DNA of 64,000 bases from Dasysyrphus tricinctus (GCA_963921185.1 OY992531.1:135609686-135673685); one strand, 5' to 3'. Positions 23,112-35,156 are shown, counted from the stretch's first letter. Numbers and translations: made by a program. Notes: a model not told the origin generated them from the sequence alone.

Positions 23112-24348
23112 GTAGTTTTAAATGCTGAATCAAATGACACCAAAACCAAGTCGATACGCCCTCCGTGAAAAAAGTTATTGTCATTTTTATGTAAGGATGA
23201 CTATATTTTCAGTATAAAAGTAAAATATTACCGAAAACCAGTTGAAAATAATGGTCCGTCGATGAAGCTCGGCATCAATGGTTAATTTGTCATAAAAATT
23301 AATAATAAGAAGAGTCTATAAAAATATCTGTGGTTAAAGGGTGTTTTTTTTGGTGAGTTGGGGTAGTGGTGCCATATTGCCATAAAACCTGTGACAAAAA
23401 TGGTACCCCCATGAGATTTTGTTAAAATGTGCTATTAACTTATAGAATGAAGAATCAAAAGAGTCTATAGAAATATTTTGCGTGGAAGGGTGTGTTTTTT
23501 GAAGATAGGGGGAAGTGTGTGGTTATTTTTCAAAAAAATGGAAAAGGATGGTAACCCTCAAGAAACTTGGTAAAAGTGTTTCATTTACTGCGAGAATGAA
23601 GAATTTACGTAGTTTACAAAAATATCAAGGAAGAAAGGGTGTTTTTGTGGGCCTGGGTAAAGGGTGTTATTTGTTTTTGGAAACAATTTGAGTTTTTGGA
23701 AAAAGCTTTATACATTCCTTCACCCATAGAAAACATCCTTCTACCATATATATATTTTTATAGACTCTTTTGATTCTTTATTATGGTAGCTCATACCACA
23801 TTTTTATAAAGTTTCATGAGGGTACCATTTTTGTAATAGGTTCTATGGCAATAATCCCACCATAACCCCAACACTCACTAAAACCCTCAAAAAAACACCC
23901 TTTAACCACAGATATTTTTATAGACTCTTCTTATTATTGCTTTTCATGATAAATGAACCATTTATGCCAGGTTTTATCGACGGACCACCATTTTCAACTA
24001 ATTTTCGGTAATATCTGACTTTTATACTGAAAATATAGTCATCCTAACACAAAAACGACAATTACTTTTTTCGCGGAGGTCGCATCGACTTGGTTTTGGT
24101 GTCATTTGATTTAGCAATTAAAAACTACCTTGAAAACATGTGTCATATGCTTAGGTTGCACCAAAGCTTATTTTTCCGTTTGATACACCACAACTTACGC
24201 CCCTCCCACTCTCAAAAAAACACCCTTCCATATGAAATATTTTTATAGACTCTTTTGATTCTTCATTCTCATAGTACATGAAACGTTTTCACCAAGTTTC
24301 ATGGTGGTACCAATTTTTTTGTTTTATTTATCCTATTTTACCTGTACT
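23112..24348. mobile_element. Fold-back element, copy A (long imperfect inverted repeat)
   Basis: Two inverted arms of roughly 550-600 bases, readable through landmarks such as AAGAGTCTATAAAAATAT and its reverse TTTTTATAGACTCTTC, and TAGTTTTAAATGCTGAATC and its inverse near 24120. It splits the integrase zinc finger of gypsy 2 between EYVA and CETCIQC. Copy B is at 40681-42050. The left arm starts later than in copy B, so this copy is 5'-truncated. No protein-coding capacity seen. Confidence 0.85.
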
Positions 24349-25056
24349 AAAATGTGAAACTTGTATTCAATGTAAACCGTCTAATCAAGTCCTACGTCCT
24401 CCCATGTCAAGTGCGTACAACGTCAAGTGCGTGATCGTCCCTTCCAAAAGTTGTATTTTTATTTTCTAGGTCCGTATCCTCGTTCAAAATCCGGTAATAG
24501 TTATGTTTTCGTGGTCCTGGATCACATGTCCAAATTTGTCTTTTTAAAGTCCTTACGCAATGCAAATACTTCGAGCGTTATCAAATTTTTAAAAGCAAAT
24601 GTGTTCGACATGTTCGGAGTGCCTGAGGTAATCCACTCGGACAATGGGAAACAGTTCCTAGCAAAAGACTTTCAAAATTGTATGCAAACTTTTGGTATAC
24701 GTCATTTTAAAACGGCACATTATTCTCCTCAGTCGAATGCCTCAGAGAGAGTCAACCGCACTCTCCTGGCGGCAATTCGATCCTATCTAAAAGAAGACCA
24801 GAGAGATTGGGACTTTCATCTAAGTGACATAGCTTGTGCCTTAAGAACTGCGGTCTATACATCAACTGGTGTCTCACCATATTTCGCGCTTTTTGGTTTA
24901 AATATGATGACCCACGGAAGTTGCTATGAGATTGCTCAAAAACTTAATTCTGTTGGAGATGGCGAGCTATTAGTTCTTGCTAGGCACTCTAGGCTACATT
25001 GTATACGTGATAAAGTCAGAAATAGCATTGCTTTATTATTTGTATTTATTAAATGA

Positions 25057-26680
25057 TGACTTACTTTGCCAAAGTGTCCGAAAGCATAAACTGTTGCTTT
25101 ATGTTGCTTGTTATATTTCCAGGTAATTCTTCAACTGCCTTAAAAACTCGTTTGACGTTATCGAACTGTCGTCTAAGAAAACAGAAAAATCATGACTAAG
25201 ACTTTTTTTAAATATAATATGATTTTTTACGATATTAAACAATAAAAATTAAATAAAAAATTTTTTTCTCTTGAACATTCTCAGAAAAGAGACTAATTTA
25301 AGGACGATTTTATATAGCATTTTCACACCGAACCCAAAACGCGGTTTTGGCAAAATTATCCGTTTTGGAGAAATACCTAATCAAAGACACAAATGTTCTC
25401 ATAAATTTTTTGTTACTTCAGGTTTTCGTAAAACACAAGTTTTATATAAAACCAGTCGAAAACTCATTGGAATTCAGAGGTGAACAAAACAAACATACCT
25501 TTTAAAAAGTTCAGCGCCTATTGTGCTTGCTTACACATGAAGAACGCAAGTGTTCAGATGTTAAGAAAATTATTCTGCAGATTTTGTTTTCCTCTTTGTG
25601 TTTTTCGTATTTTCATAATGAAAGACATGATTCGATGGGTTGGATTGGATAGGAGAAGGAACACAAAAGAGAACCTCAATTTTCTACACCGAATATTTTC
25701 AAATAATTTAAAATAAAAATCCTCCCTCTTCTGCAAGTTACCCAGTAGTAGGAGAGCCCACGATGCTAAATGTGGATTTACTCGAGCGTCGTTGGGACCT
25801 AATGGATTTTGAAGATTTGATGATAGAGAGAAAAAAATGTTAGTAAAGTATACCGTTTCATCGGTGGGGGAAGCATCTACAGGTGTTCAAAAATGTTAAA
25901 AAAAACAGTCACGTGGACATATTCGAGCGCGTCAGATATTGAAAGTGCATATGCCCTGGGTCTTTCTAATAACGGTGGTATGTTAATCTGCCGGTTTGCG
26001 TGGTGGGGGTGGCTATATGGGAGTGTAGAAATTGGAAAACAAATGGATTTACTCGAGCGCGTCAGATTTTAATAGGGGATGTTAAGTGACCCCCAAGGAT
26101 GCTCACATTCAAAAGACTGACGATTCGGATGTGACGCAAGCTTGCGGCAGCTTCTTGAAAATACAAAAAAAAATCGCCATTTTGAAATACTCGAGCGCGT
26201 CAGATTTTGATATATATGGTTCAACTCGATGTCCTACATGTGCTGAACCTTAATCTGACGATTATCTGGAGGGGTTTTCTTAATCTGACGATTTGAAAAG
26301 AAGAAACATTTTTATTCAGGATTTTTTCAATCACTGAGGAGAGTATAATAACTTCGGCGCAAAAAATGAAAACGGTATTTTTTTAGAAGGTTCAAGTATA
26401 TACAAGCATTTCTTACTATAGGAGGGGGGATCTATGTCGCCACGTTTCTCTCACTTACCAACCGAGTTGAGCGCCATTTTTGGTATTGCCTACTTTTAAG
26501 ATAGGAATATTTACTCTACAACCGAATTGAGCGCCCTCATTCATTTCACGATTACAACATTTATATTCACTATTATGTGCACTCGATTACTGACCAAAAT
26601 TATATCCACTCTTCATTGTGTTGTTGTTTGTGTGTAAAAATTTGCTGAGCTGCCTATACACTCTTTCAAAAACACGCCTA
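25057..26680. other. Noncoding stretch between gypsy 2 and the Polinton
   Basis: No convincing gene. Short frames at 25271-25483 and 25480-25716 resemble nothing I know. The stretch holds four spaced copies of a CTCGAGCGCGTCAGATTTT-type motif (25770-26215), two copies of AACCGA[G/A]TTGAGCGCC (about 26460 and 26520) and low-complexity AT sequence. It may be part of another unrecognised repeat family. Confidence 0.5.
25770..26215 (+). repeat. Spaced motif repeat around CTCGAGCGCGTCAGATTTT
   Basis: Four occurrences: ATTTACTCGAGCGTCG at about 25778, ATATTCGAGCGCGTCAGATA at about 25920, ATTTACTCGAGCGCGTCAGA at about 26046 and ATACTCGAGCGCGTCAGATT at about 26187. Spacing is 126-142 bases. The sequence between copies is not clearly alike, so this is either an old tandem repeat with a conserved box or a scattered protein-binding motif. 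Confidence 0.6.
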
Positions 26681-26689
26681 ATATCAGAT

Positions 26690-26770
26690 AAACAACCATA
26701 AAAATATAATTATTGTATAAATAGAGAATAAGTCAACAATTTTAAATATTTATCTTTAAAATTAAAAAAG
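26690..26770 (+). repeat. Left terminal inverted repeat of the Polinton
   Basis: GATAAACAACCATAAAA and TTGTATAAATAGAGAATAAG followed by TCAACAATTTTAAATATTTA are the reverse complement, with few changes, of the right-end units near 59680-59740. Similarity fades left of about 26680, near CACGCC. Confidence 0.8.
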
Positions 26771-26807
26771 TTAAATAATTTGAAAAAACAGTACAAATTT
26801 TTAAAAA

Positions 26808-26870
26808 GATAAAGTTTATTACATTTTTAAAAGGTTTAACACTTTTTTTATTTTCTTTATAAAAAAATAT
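26808..26870 (+). promoter_or_regulatory. Candidate Polinton promoter repeat, copy 1
   Basis: AAAGTTTATTACATTTTTAA, then AAGGTTTAACACTTTTTTTA and TTTTCTTTATAAAAA, lies just before the first gene. It recurs at 27773-27830 before the second gene. Conservation upstream of two genes, with a TATAAAA-like box, suggests a promoter. This is inference only. Confidence 0.5.
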
Positions 26871-26930
26871 TTATATAAATAATGGAGAATTTAAAAAGTA
26901 ATGAGAAAATTTGTAAAAAAACTAAAGATT

Positions 26931-27579
26931 ATGAATATTTTAGAGAAAATAGCTATAGATATTATGGGTGAAGAAGGAAATGAAGAAATTGATGAATTAA
27001 TTACCAATCTTGAATGTTTTAAAGATTTTAAGGAAATAACTGATCGTAATATTGATACACGTCTATCATTTCGAAGAAATTGCAGGCTTTTGTGAATCGC
27101 TGTCTTCGCCACATCCTAAAGATTCGATGGCCACAAATAATATCAAATGAGGAATTGTGGCGCAGGACAAGTCAAGAGCGGCTGGACGTCGACATAAGAA
27201 AGCGTAAATGGCGTTGGATTGGTCACACACTGAGGAAACCAAACGATGAAATTGCAAAGCAGTCCTTTGAATGGAATCCTCAGGGTGCACGGCGGGTTGG
27301 AAGACCAAGAACAACATGGAAATCAACTGTCTTAGCGGAAGCAGAATCCCAGAGAAAGACGTGGCCACAGCTAAAGTACCTTGCAGCAGACCGTGAAGGA
27401 TGGAGACGTTTTGTTGACGCCCTATGCCCCAGCCGGGGTTACAGGACACGATGATGAATATTGATATTAATAAACTTAAAGATGAATTTAAATCTCTTAT
27501 TAATGATGAACAAATTATAGAAATATTAACTGATTCGTTAGCTAAAATGTGCAATTATTGTACAGCTTCAAATGCATAA
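26931..27579 (+). pseudogene. Polinton small gene A, unknown function, split by an RTE fragment
   Basis: The frame from ATG 26931 reads an acidic, Ile/Glu-rich small protein (MNILEKIAIDIMGEEGNEE), interrupted after ITDRNID by the RTE fragment 27058-27456. The same frame resumes after the second target-duplication copy and ends at 27579 (NYCTASNA). The original product would be about 83 codons. An upstream ATG at 26882, immediately after a TAAATA box, opens a different 29-codon frame and may be the original start, separated by a frameshift. Not recognised. Confidence 0.5.
27058..27456 (+). mobile_element. 5'-truncated RTE LINE insertion
   Basis: The last 399 bases of the RTE family at 44822-48377, nearly identical (one amino acid change over about 120 codons), ending in ACACGATGATG. 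Flanked by a 10-bp target duplication AATATTGATA (27048-27057 and 27457-27466). Typical target-primed insertion. Confidence 0.93.
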
Positions 27580-27584
27580 ATTTC

Positions 27585-27690
27585 TATTTTATATGAGTAC
27601 AAAAAATCACAGAATAAATAAAAATTGAAATATAAAAGTAGAAATATGTTTACAATTTTAAATAATTATTTTTCAAATTAAAAAATGAAA
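27585..27690 (+). repeat. Inner copy of Polinton left terminal sequence
   Basis: GAGTACAAAAAATCACAGAA, then ACAATTTTAAATAATTATTT, is the inverse of the right subterminal region 59600-59690. It lies after the first small gene, so the left end contains an outer and an inner version of terminal sequence with gene A between them. Confidence 0.7.
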
Positions 27691-27772
27691 CGTAAAATGA
27701 AACGTAAAAATAATTTGAACGTAAAATGAAACGTAAAAATAATTTGAAAAAATAATAAAAGTATAAAAAAGT

Positions 27773-27830
27773 TAAAGTTTAATCCATTTTAAAAAGTTTA
27801 AGACTTTTTTTATTTTCTTTATAAAAATTA
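27773..27830 (+). promoter_or_regulatory. Candidate Polinton promoter repeat, copy 2
   Basis: Same block as 26808-26870 (AAAGTTTAATCCATTTT, AAAAAGTTTAAGACTTTTTT, TATTTTCTTTATAAAAA), ending about 38 bases before the ATG of gene B. Confidence 0.5.
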
Positions 27831-27867
27831 TTTTTAATAAATACAAACAAAAATAAACAAACTCAAA

Positions 27868-28418
27868 ATGTCGAGCGCAATTGATTCTTTTCTGATTGAT
27901 GATTTGTTTTCCTGTTCAAAATGATGATAGTAATAATGATAGTGATTTTGCGGAGTATAGAAAATTATTAACTAGAAGATTTAAAAAAGATAAATTTTTG
28001 GAAGTAATAACTGTATTTCATGAAAAAAGTAAAAGATTTAATTTTACTTTTTTCAATAACGGACAAATTCAGTATAATAGTTATTTATATCTAAAAGATA
28101 TTAATAAAGATAATTTCTGTTTTATGAAACTAATGAAAGTAAATGATAAAAAAAATTAAAGAAACTGAAGAAAAGAATAACATCAAAATTGATAGAGCAG
28201 GAAAATTTAATTATACTTATATTAATAGTTACTATTTATTAAATACTTTATCAGCCTATTTAATAGAAAAATATGAAAATGAAGATGATAAAGTAAAATG
28301 TGTAAATGAGTTATTTCAATTAGATTTTACAAAATTAATTAAAGATTCTATATTTATTAAATATTGTGAAAAATTTAATGAAAATGAAAAACATAATAAT
28401 TTCAATTTATTACACTAA
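27868..28418 (+). pseudogene. Polinton gene B, unknown function, frameshifted
   Basis: Starts at ATG 27868 (MSSAIDSFLIDDLF), then continues in other frames at 27896-28159 and 28143-28418. The combined length is about 180 codons. The middle contains FKKDKFLEVITVFHEKSKRF and the end is Lys/Asn/Glu-rich. No domain recognised. It lies first in the rightward virion gene series, and a GC-rich hairpin follows the stop. Confidence 0.5.
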
Positions 28419-28496
28419 AAATTCATTAAATTTTATATTTCAAAATTATTTTACAATTCATTTAACATTTCCAAACTAGGTGAAAGTTTTCTTTAC

Positions 28497-28594
28497 ATGT
28501 GCGAAAATGTTTTTTATTATATCGAAAAAAAAGAAAAAACGTGGCCGGAAACCGGCCATGTTTTTAGAAAAACATTTTGACACATATCAGATCT
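28497..28594. repeat. Nested hairpin between gene B and the minor capsid gene
   Basis: Outer arms TGTGCGAAAATGTTTTT and AAAAACATTTTGACACA enclose a core hairpin GTGGCCGGAAACCGGCCA. The GC-rich core stands out in an AT-rich element. It could be an mRNA 3'-end or attenuation signal, or a tiny inverted-repeat transposon. Confidence 0.6.
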
Positions 28595-30690
28595 AATTCC
28601 AAATCCTTTAGATTCAGGTAAATTATCTATAATTAATATTTTTTTATAAATAAATAAATAATAAAATGACAAGTATTTCTTTAGATGGAAATTCTTCGAG
28701 AATTAATTGTGAATTTGATGAACCAATAAAATTAGATAAAAATTCAAATTATGAAATATGTTTATTAAATTTTAGTACATATCATTCAATCCCAAATGTA
28801 TCTAAATTACTTAAAAATAATGTATTAACTTTAATAAAAAATAATCAATTAATTGATATTACTTTTCCAACTGGTTCATATGAAATTAATGACATTAATG
28901 ATTTTTTTGATAAAAATGTAGAAATAGAAATCAAACCAAATATGACTACCTTAAAAGTAGAAATGTTTAGTAAACATGAAATAGATTTTACAAAAGATAA
29001 TTCAATAGGTTCTTTATTAGGATTTAGTAAACAAATTATTCCTCCAAATAAATTAGTAGAATCAGATTTACCAGTAAATATTATCATTGAGTTTCTATAC
29101 ATAGAGGAATCAAGATGGTTTTAAAACCTTCCTCAAAGGTGGCGCAAGTGTCTTCACTTTCAACTTTATGAGTGGAAATAAGAATTTGTTTTCGTTATTC
29201 CTTGTTTTCACTCATTTGTTGGAAGGGCGAGCAAAATGTTTGATTTTGAGGAGAATGATGACGAACATAGTTTGTGCGTTGTTTTTTTTACATTTTCATG
29301 ATTGAAAGCAGAAAATATCTGCAGCGGGAATAATGACTTTAAACTAATCGGAGTTGGGTATCTAACTTTAATTATTTTGTATTTTAAAAGTAGGTAGGAT
29401 AGGTAGGTATGTAAGTAGGTATGAAGGTATGTAGGTATGTAAATAGATATGAAGGAATACTTTTTTAATGTGGATATGTGATTTTTGTTTTATTTAGGTT
29501 TGTAGTTAGTTCATTTCCTTTAAATGTAGTATAAATATTTAAATGCATCCTCAATTTGAACAAAATAAAAAAGTGTATGGGTCGCTGGTGCGCGGATAGA
29601 GATTTTCTCGTAGGTAAATGAATTGCAATTTGCAAATTGTCATTATGCTAAAAGATTCGTTTAAAAAGCAAGTGCGAACGCATAGTTTTCATGTAGGTAG
29701 GTAAGGTTTGTAGGTACGGTAGGTACTTACATGTAAAAAAAGAATTCCATTTTTGAAAATTGGACACACAAAGATATGCATTTATAAAATTAAAATTTAA
29801 GCTAATTTTAATTGCATCGTTTATTTTGAAAAGGAGGAGACAGGTAAATTTTAATACCTATCAAATTTTGAAAAAGGTTATAGTTCCAGCACCACTCTTT
29901 GAAAATAAATAAACCAGAGCTAGTGGCATGGGCGCCCGCAGGATTTTGTCCAGGGGGTAGACACCAACCGAATTTGGAGATATAAAATTTTCGAAAAAAA
30001 ATATTTTTTATATGCAATATTATTAGAATTTTTGTATAAATAATTTAATCCTAGCCCGTTTAGCCAATAATGATAAAATTAAAAATCCAAAATAACGTTC
30101 GATAGGAGTTGATAGTTATCCAGCGCAAAATTATTTTATATTTAATAGTATAGACCGTACAAAATGAGATTTTTTTCCTCGGGTTTTTAACAGTAATTTG
30201 TATTATTTTTTAAAATATTGTGAAGGATGTTAACAACTCGTTATAAACCAAGTTTAAAAAAATTCTTTTTGAATATACCTTTTGAGTTCTCAAAAAAAAT
30301 TTGTAATATTTTTTAAAACCCAAAACAACTTAACGACCTCCTTTACCGGTATCGAGATCATCGAAAGTCATTAAATAATTTTTTTTTGGGATACTATTAA
30401 GTTTTTTTTATTTGTGGGGTAGTTTTTTAGAATATGTGAAAAAATTGTATGGCATAGATACGTAACGCTAAAACTAAATTTGGTTCTAACAAAACTTAGT
30501 GTAAAATTCAAATTTGTATAGAAGAATCAGCTAATGTATTTTTTTGAAAACAAAGAATCAGAATTGAATTCGATTTCGAGAAAATTATTAAACAATTTGG
30601 AAATTCTACACATAAAATTTCGAATTTCTTGTTTAAAAGGAAAGTTTTATTTATTTCTAAAAATTAAATGCCTATTCTTAAGACTATGGT

Positions 30691-30760
30691 TTTTCACTAC
30701 GCCATGACGGGACGATGAGTTTATTGGGCAAGCTCGTCGCCATGGCGGGCGTAGTGAAAA
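30691..30760. repeat. Small imperfect inverted repeat
   Basis: TTTTCACTACGCC and GGCGTAGTGAAAA bracket GACGATGAG and CTCGTC arms around a 13-base loop. It is GC-rich against an AT-rich background. Possibly a tiny MITE. Confidence 0.6.
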
Positions 30761-31937
30761 CTTGCAATCTTAACAGGCTCTATTGATTGTGTCGTCACAC
30801 AGAAAATGAGATAGCTAGATACATTGTACAATGTACATAACATGTTCCTGTTTATACATAGAAAAGAGAATGGACCGGTTAAGCTACCTATACAACTATT
30901 TATATGTTTGTGTTGTTAAAATTTCTTGTGAAAAAATAGCTGATACAAAACAATTCAAGATATCTGAAATTTACTGAAATTTTCAAGTAAGCTAGATAGT
31001 TTTGAAGATAGAATAATAGTCGAACGCAAGGAATGGTTCTTTGATGCACATACTTTTTTATGTAACATAATTTTAGGCAAACAACAATCCGCAATGTATC
31101 TGTCTATTTTCTTGAGAAACAATATCCGTCTCATGGATATTTGAGTTTGCCTGGAACTTTTTAAAATATCAATTTCCTATAGGTACCTTTTTATATTGGC
31201 AAATGCAAGAGGGGGCAAACCATGATCATCGAAAGAAGATGTCAAGAAAATAGCTTCATATATTTTAAAAAGCATATCGAAAATAAGGATTTTCAGATAT
31301 ACAGGGTTTCCTGTAAATAATGGATAACCTTGCAACTGGTTGTAGGGGGCCTTATGAACTTTCCAGAAAAAAATATAAAAAAAAATATTTTCCCAGTGGT
31401 TACTATGTTATGATGTTTTTTCCAAAAGTTGTTAACAAGTACACTTTCCTCAAATACGTGAACGCTACGACCATGGATGAACAATTTTTACTATTTTTCT
31501 ATTTTTGTTATATTCTAGAATAACTGTTGTAATAGATGGGTGGTAAAATTTATTAGTAGTTATTGCTTTTTTTTATTATAATTTTTTAAAATATTTCTTT
31601 CAGGACAAACATTTATTTTCAAAAAAGTTTGACCACCTCTAATAAACTAAAATTGTATCAGAACATGAATGGCCAATTGCTTAAAAAAGTTGTCTATTTA
31701 ATGCACTTTCCAAAATGGTATAACACATGCTTGTGTATAAACAAAATAACCAAGAAAATTTGTCAATCATCTAATAAAGCAGCTTTTAAAATTTTCGCAA
31801 AATGTCTTTCAAAATGTTACAATAACCTCCAAATTTAGGTTGGACAAAGATTTTCTCTTTTGATGTGTAAGGGGGTTCAGTGCAAGTATAAAACTCGATT
31901 TTGGGTGTTGAAAGTCCTACCATTTGGCCACCATATT

Positions 31938-32275
31938 GAAAAACGAGTTCTAAAAAGTTTCCCACGGCAACTTAAATTTTATTAGTCTTAGAAAAAAAAA
32001 CTTTGGTACAAATTTGTAGCAAACTCAATTCTCTTCAATTTATGTTAACATATTTTTACCCTAAAGTTATAAATAAAAAAGTTATAATCAAAAACATGAA
32101 TTTTTTCAATGTTTAAATTTTGATTATAACTTTTTTATTTATTACTTAAAGGTAAAAAGTATGTTAACATAAATTGAAGAAAATTAAATTTGCTACAAAT
32201 TTGTGCCAACATTTTTTTTTCTAAGACTAATAAAATTTAAGTTGCCATGGAAAACTTTTTAGAACTCGTTTTTTT
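31938..32275. repeat. 338-bp palindromic element
   Basis: AACGAGTTCTAAAAAGTTT on the left is inverted at AAACTTTTTAGAACTCGTT on the right. Arms of about 165 bases meet near 32106 (AAAAACATGAATTTTTT). It contains TTTGTAGCAAA and TTATGTTAACATA in both arms. Likely a fold-back MITE nested in the 6.6-kb element. Confidence 0.75.
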
Positions 32276-35156
32276 TTAATTTTGAACGAATTTTGGAATG
32301 CAAATCTAAAGTATATATTTGTGTATATAAAAACAAAATTTGAAAAAAAAAATTGTCAACCCGTTTTTGAGATATCGAATTTTCAAAAAAAAAAATTTGA
32401 AACTTTTTTTAAAAATTCAAAAAACTTTTTTTTTATAAATTTTGATATGCAATATTATTTAATTTTATCTGAAATTTTTATATAAAAAAATTCATCTAAA
32501 TCCGTTTAGCCGATAACGAGAAAATTCAAAATAAAAAAATACGTTCTATGACAGGTACTATTAATAGTTGCTAAGTGTAAAATTTTATAATTTTTGGTAG
32601 TAGATCGAACTAATTTTAGTATATAGAAAAAGTTTAATCAAAATCGTAGGAGTCGTTTTTGAGACAAAAAATATTTTCCTTTGCTGTTTTTTAACTTTTG
32701 TATGGAAGGTACCGTTATTTTTTCATAAATGTAAATTTTTTCTAAAAATATTTTAGAGAGTACTTAAAAACTCTTAAGTATCAAGTTTCAAAAAAATCGA
32801 TGTTGTCGTTTTCGAAATATTTGATTTTCCAAAAAAAAATTTGAAACATTTTTTAAAAATCCAAAAAATATTTTTTCAAAAATTTTGGTACACAAAACTA
32901 TTTATTTTTTTTGGAAGCTTCTGTATAAAAAAAATAGTTGAAATCGGTTGTACCGTTTTGAAGAAAATTAAAAAAATGGTTCTTTGGGAGGTACCATTAA
33001 TAACCATTTTTGAAAAATGGTTTTCCACCCAAAGGAAGCCATTACTAAAATAAATTTACAAAATTTTTTTTAAGAAAAGTTGTCGAGCCGTTTTTGAGAA
33101 AAATACGATTATGTAAAATTGCTACAAAAAATTGTACGGCAGGTACCGTTATTTTTGGTTCTAAAAAAAAAAATGAAAAAAACGTGTCGGCAGAATCACC
33201 AAAAACCACTATGTACCAAGTTTGAAGAAAATCGATCGAGCCGTTTAGGCTGTAGACGAACAGACAGACAGACAGACAGAATTGTGCCACCCACTTTTTT
33301 GGTGTTCTCTATCATCGTAATATCATGTTTGATTGTTATCTCAAAAATTTTTTTGCACGAATCCAAAACTTGCCTTATAGTACCTATAATCGCAAGTAAA
33401 AAGTAATAACCTTAATAGGTATTTAAACGAAATTACTAACCACTCACTCATGATTTTTCTTTTTCTCTCATCCGAATCCGACCAAAGTAATTACTGCATG
33501 GTTGTTAGTGTACAACACATAAATGAAAACCCAACCTCCCAGTAGGAAATTTCCAAAAATTCACTACTGAAGAAGTAGGTTTTTCCTCACGGAAAAGGAG
33601 CTGCACCCATGAATTTCCTAGGGAATCCTATCATGGATTTAACATGGGCTTGTCATTGGAAGAAAGTACCTACACACTCTCTACAGGAATATTTTGTAAT
33701 GAAATCACTATGCTCATGGCACTTTTGAATTCATAATTTCTTTAATGTATCAGAAAAAAATGGTTCTCGTGATGTGATGCTTTCTTCAACGCGAATGAAT
33801 ACATGAAAAATGGGTCAACTGTGAGGGGATGTTTTCGTAGAAGAAAAAATGTGACTGAAATCATTATGCATTTCTACTTTGATTTCATCAAAAGAAGCGA
33901 AGCATCTGAAATGAAGCTGGATTTATGACGAATAAAATAAAATAAATTCAACTAGTATAATGTATTTAAGAAGTTTATTAATAAATAAAATATTAAAGAG
34001 AAAAGTGAATAGTTTGTTTTTTAAAGTAACTAAAATAAATTAGATAAACAGAACAAAAATGTATTTCAAAATAACCATACATAGCTACCTATACGTTTGT
34101 TCAATTTTAGAAAGTAGGTACTTCCTCGTCTTTTTGGCTGCAATTTTCTTAAAAATGATGATCATCGTCATACTTGTTCAATTTGGAGCTAAGGAATAGA
34201 GGAATACAAACTTTAAGAGTTATAGAAAATAATCTAATATAAAATATAATTACCTATATGTGATTAGTCTCCTGGGTCATGGTTATAATTTTATTAAATA
34301 GGAACATGTTTATCAATTTGATTGAAAAACACTTAAAAAATATACGTCTGTTCTCTTCGATCACAAAATTCAATCTAGAATATTCTAGAACAAAAAAATG
34401 TCACGTGATCGATCGAGGAAAACCAAAACAAAAAAGGTTTACTTTCGCATCGGAATTTTTTGTTCCAGGTCAATTATCTATTCAACAGGCAGAAAAAAGA
34501 AATATGTATCTACCTACAGCTACGACCGTAACAATTCAGATTCAGAGCACACAAACCACTGAAAGGAGGCATAATTTGGTATGCAGGAAATCTTCGTATC
34601 ACGGTACATATATATAGAATTCATTCAACGTTTTGATGCGGAAGAAAAGAAAAGGTTGTTTTCTCTTTCCCATAGCAGGCATAAAACACGCAATGCTGTG
34701 TGAATGGCAATAACCACTGAAAAGGTAGAGGAATTATCTCTCCCGTTCAGTATTGAATTTATTTGAGTTTATGATGTAAAAAAAGGTTATTGCTTTGTTT
34801 CGTATTTTCTTTGCCTTTTTTCAAGAGCAAAGCAGAAGATGCAACTGGAATGGAAATCTACTTACCTTTTGCATGACTTTCAATAAATGAAATCTATGCA
34901 GAGCTTCTCCTCAATGAATGTGACAGATGATTTCGACGAGGAATGCACCTTTATTTTTCATTGAGGAGCAAATTTCCTGCTGGGCTCGTAAAAATTACAA
35001 CAACACAATCAAAAGAATCAGAAAACTAAACAAGAAATCTGAAAACAACCCCCATCTCAAAAAAAAACTCAGTTTCTATATGCGACAGAGGCAGGTGAGG
35101 ATCCGAGAATATCATCTCTTGTTGTGCTTGTGCTCGTGGTCGTGATGTCGCATTGT

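Larger units (their letters stand above)
17528..25056 (+). mobile_element. Ty3/gypsy LTR retrotransposon 2, decayed
   Basis: Related to gypsy 1 in Gag and Pol but clearly diverged. The order is gag, protease, RT, RNase H, integrase. It is interrupted by a Transib-like element inside RT and a fold-back element inside the integrase zinc-binding domain. The 3' end is lost after the integrase core near 25050, and no LTR pair is visible. The left boundary is uncertain because the upstream leader is part of the 2365-bp duplication. Confidence 0.85.
19240..25056 (+). pseudogene. pol: Gypsy 2 Pol: protease, RT, RNase H, integrase; multiply broken
   Basis: Protease (GLLDSGANISILG) and the start of RT lie in 19240-19863 and 19761-20213, with a stop at about 19965. 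The remaining RT resumes at 21870 after a Transib-like insertion. RNase H and the integrase N-terminus are in 22293-23110, and the integrase core is in 24350-25056 after a fold-back insertion. Two catalytic positions have changed: RT reads VYLDELL (codon 21996-21998) where gypsy 1 has YLDDLL, and integrase reads LYFYFLGP (codon 24460-24462) where gypsy 1 has YIDFIGP. RNase H is complete here (CDASDTSVGAVLF, TEKECLAAV, VITDHSSLKWL, RKGSLNVVPDTLSR), unlike in gypsy 1. Confidence 0.88.

Noticed and set aside
34279..35145. Transposase remnant inside the 6.6-kb element
   Set aside because: The two frames (112 and 72 codons) show no DDE-like or zinc-finger motif and do not continue each other.
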